From Enterococcus raffinosus (lineage in GTDB: Bacteria > Bacillota > Bacilli > Lactobacillales > Enterococcaceae): 64,000 nucleotides of DNA. The stretch covers positions 1 through 64,000 of the forward strand of contig NZ_JAHLOS010000003.1 in the NCBI RefSeq assembly GCF_018917525.1, written 5' to 3'. The stretch's first letter is position 1. Every line of letters begins with the position of its first letter. Of this stretch, positions 61,448 through 64,000 are shown one piece after another. The notes under the pieces were generated by a model. That model worked only from the letters and a program-made list of their open reading frames with translations. It did no database searches and was not told the DNA's origin. The position numbers and the translations under genes were made by a program.

Positions 61448-62617
61448 TTAACCGATCTTTGTTGTTCCACTGCCGATATGTGCGACATAGAAATCTGGCG
61501 CGTAACCAACAATTTCCATGTATTTGTCGTAGACTTTGTTTTTGAAGGTTGGAATATTTTCTTCTTTGACAACAGCAATCGCACATCCACCAAAGCCGGC
61601 ACCTGTCATTCGAGCACCTAAGACACCGCTTTGAGCTTGAGCCGCATCGACTAAGGTGTCCAGCTCGATTCCTGTTACTTCATAGTCATGGCGAAGTGAA
61701 TAGTGAGAGGCATTCAACAATTTTCCAAAGGCTTCCAAATTGCCTTTTTCTAATTCTGCCTTTGCTTCTAAAGTTCGTTGATTTTCGGTTACAGCATGGC
61801 GTGCGCGACGAATCAAGGTGTCGTCGCCAATCAAATCAATATTTGCTTCAAAAGTGGCTTCATCTAGATCTCCTAATGCTTGAATGTCCAGTTTCTTTTG
61901 CAGACGAGCAAGTGCTTCCTCACATTCGCTGCGACGTTCATTGTATTTGGAATCTGCCAATTCACGGCGTTTGTTGGTGTTCATGATCACCACTGCGTAA
62001 CCGTCAAGCTTTACTGGAACCATTTCGTATTTTAACGTGTTGGTATCCAGCAGAATCGCTTGATCGATATCGCCAAAGCCAATGGCAAATTGATCCATAA
62101 TCCCTGAATTGACACCGATAAATTCATTTTCGACTTTTTTTCCTGTTTTTACTAGCTCAAGACGATCGGTCTTCAAATCAAATAAATCTTCTAAAACAAC
62201 TCCAACTAATAATTCTAAGGAAGCACTGCTGGACAGCCCAGCACCATTTGGAATTGTCCCTTCTACTAATAGCTCGAAGCCATGATCAATTTTATGACCG
62301 GCATCCTTCAGTTTTAAGACCATGCCTTTTGCATAGTTGGCCCAGTTGTCTTTTTTATCGTAGTCCAATTGATCGACGTCAAAGGTGATGACACCAATAT
62401 CTTCAAAGTTAGTGGAATAAACCAAAACTTTCTTATCTTCGCGAGGAGCCGCTATACCATAGGTTCCATAAGTGATGGAAGCAGGGAAGACGTGACCACC
62501 ATTATAATCGGTATGTTCACCGATCAGATTGATCCGTCCGGGTGAAAAGTATTGGGTCGTTTCTTTGGGACCAAAAGTTTCAGCAAATTTTGTGTTTAAT
62601 TCGCGTTTAATTTCCAT
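61448..62617 (-). CDS. galK: Galactokinase GalK
   Basis: A 389-residue GHMP kinase. The galactokinase signature [19 protein letters not shown] is near residue 27, the ATP loop [13 protein letters not shown] near 125 and the C-terminal [15 protein letters not shown] near 340. It phosphorylates alpha-D-galactose at C1 for the Leloir pathway. It overlaps the end of galM by 11 bases. galT and galE are not in this window, and the operon terminates after galK. Confidence 0.95.
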   Translation of the reverse strand: MEIKRELNTKFAETFGPKETTQYFSPGRINLIGEHTDYNGGHVFPASITYGTYGIAAPREDKKVLVYSTNFEDIGVITFDVDQLDYDKKDNWANYAKGMVLKLKDAGHKIDHGFELLVEGTIPNGAGLSSSASLELLVGVVLEDLFDLKTDRLELVKTGKKVENEFIGVNSGIMDQFAIGFGDIDQAILLDTNTLKYEMVPVKLDGYAVVIMNTNKRRELADSKYNERRSECEEALARLQKKLDIQALGDLDEATFEANIDLIGDDTLIRRARHAVTENQRTLEAKAELEKGNLEAFGKLLNASHYSLRHDYEVTGIELDTLVDAAQAQSGVLGARMTGAGFGGCAIAVVKEENIPTFKNKVYDKYMEIVGYAPDFYVAHIGSGTTKIG

Positions 62618-63650
62618 GTGTATTCGCTTCTTTCAAGTTTATTTTATATTCAGTAATCGTTTCAAATGGCGTGTTCGCAGGCAGTTTAATGGAGCCGAAT
62701 TCAGAAAATTGTTCTGCTCCTGGTGCAACCTGTGTTTCAAAAGTGATGCCGCCGTGATGAGCGAGTTGTTTTCCTTGCATCATCGGTCCATCTTCACCAA
62801 AGTTGGCGGTAAAGATGACAACACTAGAAGAATCTGTTGAGACAGTTAGTTCAACGGTTCCATCAGGGCTAGTCAGTTTTGCTGCGTGTTTGTTCAAATC
62901 GCTTTCCTTTAAGAAGAAGGGATGATCCAAGCCGTTACATAGATTTTTTTGCTCAAAGTCACTAGTGAACATGCCCGCTAAAGTCGTTTCTGTTTGGAAA
63001 TCAAAAGGAGTTCCAGTAACAGCCATGATCTCGCCAGTAGGAATGGTATCTGGTCGCAGAACAGCAACAGAGTCACTATTTAGCCAGAGCTTGTGTTCAT
63101 CGATTGCTTGAGTAGGATCGCCTGTCAGGTTGAAATATACATGATTGGTGGGGTTGAACAAGGTGTTCTGATCACTGACCGCCTTTGTTGTCACGCGCCA
63201 AACATTTTCTTGTGTCAAGGTATGTCGAACCTCGACCGATACATTTCCAGGAAAACCATGTTCGCCATCAGGACTAGTCATCGTGAAAATAACGGATGAC
63301 TCCTGATCGCCATTTTCGATCGTATAGTCCCATTTCTTCGTTTCAAATCCTGGTTTACCACCGTGAAGAGAATGACCAGTTTCCGGATCGATTGCTACTT
63401 GATATGCTTTTCCATCAAGTGTGAAGCGGCCATTTTCGATTCGACCAGCCGTTCGACCGATTGATGCGCCGATAAAGGCATCCTTTTCTAGATATTCCTC
63501 AGCTGAATCAAAGTTTAAAATTAGTTCTTTGTCACGTCCAAGGCTGACGATTCGTGCGCCTAAATCAGTTACTGATAAGTGGAAACCGGATTCATTTTCG
63601 ATGCTAATTAAGTGATAACCTTGACCAAAATCTTTTTCTGTAATTTGCAT
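62607..63650 (-). CDS. galM: Aldose 1-epimerase (mutarotase) GalM
   Basis: ATG 63650 ([20 protein letters not shown]) has GCGAGG eight bases before it, giving 347 residues. The galactose-mutarotase-like beta-sandwich has the conserved [16 protein letters not shown] (first His), [12 protein letters not shown] (second His) and [12 protein letters not shown] (catalytic Glu). It equilibrates beta- and alpha-galactose so that GalK can act. First gene of the galM-galK unit. Confidence 0.93.
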   Translation of the reverse strand: MQITEKDFGQGYHLISIENESGFHLSVTDLGARIVSLGRDKELILNFDSAEEYLEKDAFIGASIGRTAGRIENGRFTLDGKAYQVAIDPETGHSLHGGKPGFETKKWDYTIENGDQESSVIFTMTSPDGEHGFPGNVSVEVRHTLTQENVWRVTTKAVSDQNTLFNPTNHVYFNLTGDPTQAIDEHKLWLNSDSVAVLRPDTIPTGEIMAVTGTPFDFQTETTLAGMFTSDFEQKNLCNGLDHPFFLKESDLNKHAAKLTSPDGTVELTVSTDSSSVVIFTANFGEDGPMMQGKQLAHHGGITFETQVAPGAEQFSEFGSIKLPANTPFETITEYKINLKEANTHGN

Positions 63651-63702
63651 ATAAAAAAACCTCGCTTTTTTTGTGTAATGGAAAATTTCTCGTGTCTTAA
63701 TA

Positions 63703-63731
63703 AGTTTAGCGATTTCTTGATTAAGTGACAA
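63703..63731 (-). promoter_or_regulatory. galMK promoter with an operator in the spacer
   Basis: -35 TTGTCA (63726-63731), 17-base spacer, -10 TAAACT (63703-63708). The spacer contains ATCAAGAAATCG (63710-63721), which recurs inverted at 63770-63781, 48 bases upstream. That is the pattern of paired repressor sites. Confidence 0.65.
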
Positions 63732-63769
63732 GTTCTAAGAAAAGCATCATCATTCCCTGAAATCAATTT

Positions 63770-63781
63770 ATCAAGAAATCG
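63770..63781. promoter_or_regulatory. Second copy of the galMK operator motif
   Basis: ATCAAGAAATCG on the plus strand, a perfect inverted copy of the motif at 63710-63721. Two sites 60 bases apart would allow looping by a GalR/LacI-type repressor. Confidence 0.45.
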
Positions 63782-63858
63782 TTTTTTTTTAAACGCCTTT
63801 CTGTGACGACTATTTAACTTTTTGTTGCATTTTTTCTCAAAAATAGATAGAAGGCCTT

Positions 63859-63999
63859 CTACAAATGAGCGGGTCTTCTAAAATAATGGCTAAGATAAAA
63901 AAGAAGTAAGCCAGAAAAACCAATTACAAAGGAAAAGTTGCCAATAGAATCATAAACAAGTAAATCATACCTTTCCAATGGTGTTACTAGAACAATACA
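63859..63999 (-). CDS. C-terminal end of a membrane protein gene entering from the right edge (partial)
   Basis: The minus-strand frame is open from the window edge for 46 codons to TAG at 63859-63861. It reads IVLVTPLERYDLLVYDSIGN, then a hydrophobic helix FSFVIGFSGLLLFYLSHYF and a basic end RRPAHL. The composition is that of a membrane protein C-terminus. It is too short to identify, and a chance open frame is possible. Confidence 0.4.
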   Translation of the reverse strand, partial: CIVLVTPLERYDLLVYDSIGNFSFVIGFSGLLLFYLSHYFRRPAHL

Positions 64000-64000
64000 A

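Overview
The window looks like chromosome from a low-GC Gram-positive coccus of the order Lactobacillales, most probably an Enterococcus. The reasons are AT-rich intergenic DNA, strong GGAGG-type ribosome binding sites, many intrinsic terminators, PRD/PTS regulation, an enterococcal-style secreted NlpC/P60 autolysin, an ABC-F protein, and the meso-DAP/lysine route through acetylated intermediates. I could not run any search, so the genus is an inference. I saw no rRNA, tRNA, CRISPR array or prophage. The only possible insertion sequence is a truncated IS30-like end at the extreme left edge.

Layout. 1-4.6 kb: possible IS end, then a PRD regulator with an ascorbate-type PTS (IIB, IIC) and an orphan TrpA-like aldolase. 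4.6-11.2 kb: DUF5131 protein, the Mn transporter mntH with a DtxR-family operator, an ABC-F protein, two tandem 35-residue hydrophobic peptides, an orphan HicB-like 48-residue protein, a SnoaL-like protein and a membrane-anchored XRE regulator. 11.2-22.9 kb: pyridoxine/HMP kinase with an ECF S component, padR/padC with a clear PadR operator, aspartate 4-decarboxylase, ydcF, a phosphoglycerate-mutase-like phosphatase, a short UvrC-like nuclease, a secreted GH73-LysM-NlpC/P60 hydrolase and an acetyltransferase. 22.9-28.8 kb: decayed genes and a BcrAB-like ABC transporter with its own two-component system.

28.9-38.5 kb is the most distinctive part. A PrpR-type regulator diverges from a seven-gene catabolic operon: DUF1537 kinase, iron-dependent alcohol dehydrogenase, DapA/NanA-type lyase, PdxA2 dehydrogenase, YhcH-type cupin, cytoplasmic BNR 'sialidase-like' protein and an SLC13-type permease. 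It probably converts an imported sugar acid or its glycoside to pyruvate and dihydroxyacetone phosphate, and the combination does not match a pathway I know. It is followed by a yybP-ykoY manganese riboswitch controlling a P-type ATPase. With mntH, the window therefore holds candidate import and export arms of Mn homeostasis.

38.6-64 kb: a metallophosphoesterase with an unknown N-terminal half, Rrf2/NmrA pair, frameshifted uracil-DNA-glycosylase-like gene, HrtBA/MacB-like ABC exporter with TetR regulator, and lysine biosynthesis in two divergent groups (dapA-dapB, a tandem 157-bp repeat, dapH on minus; N-acetyl-DAP deacetylase-lysA-dapF on plus). Then come CPBP proteins, a 2-hydroxyacid dehydrogenase, rarD, small membrane proteins and galM-galK behind a promoter with paired operators. 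The right edge cuts into a membrane-protein gene on the minus strand.
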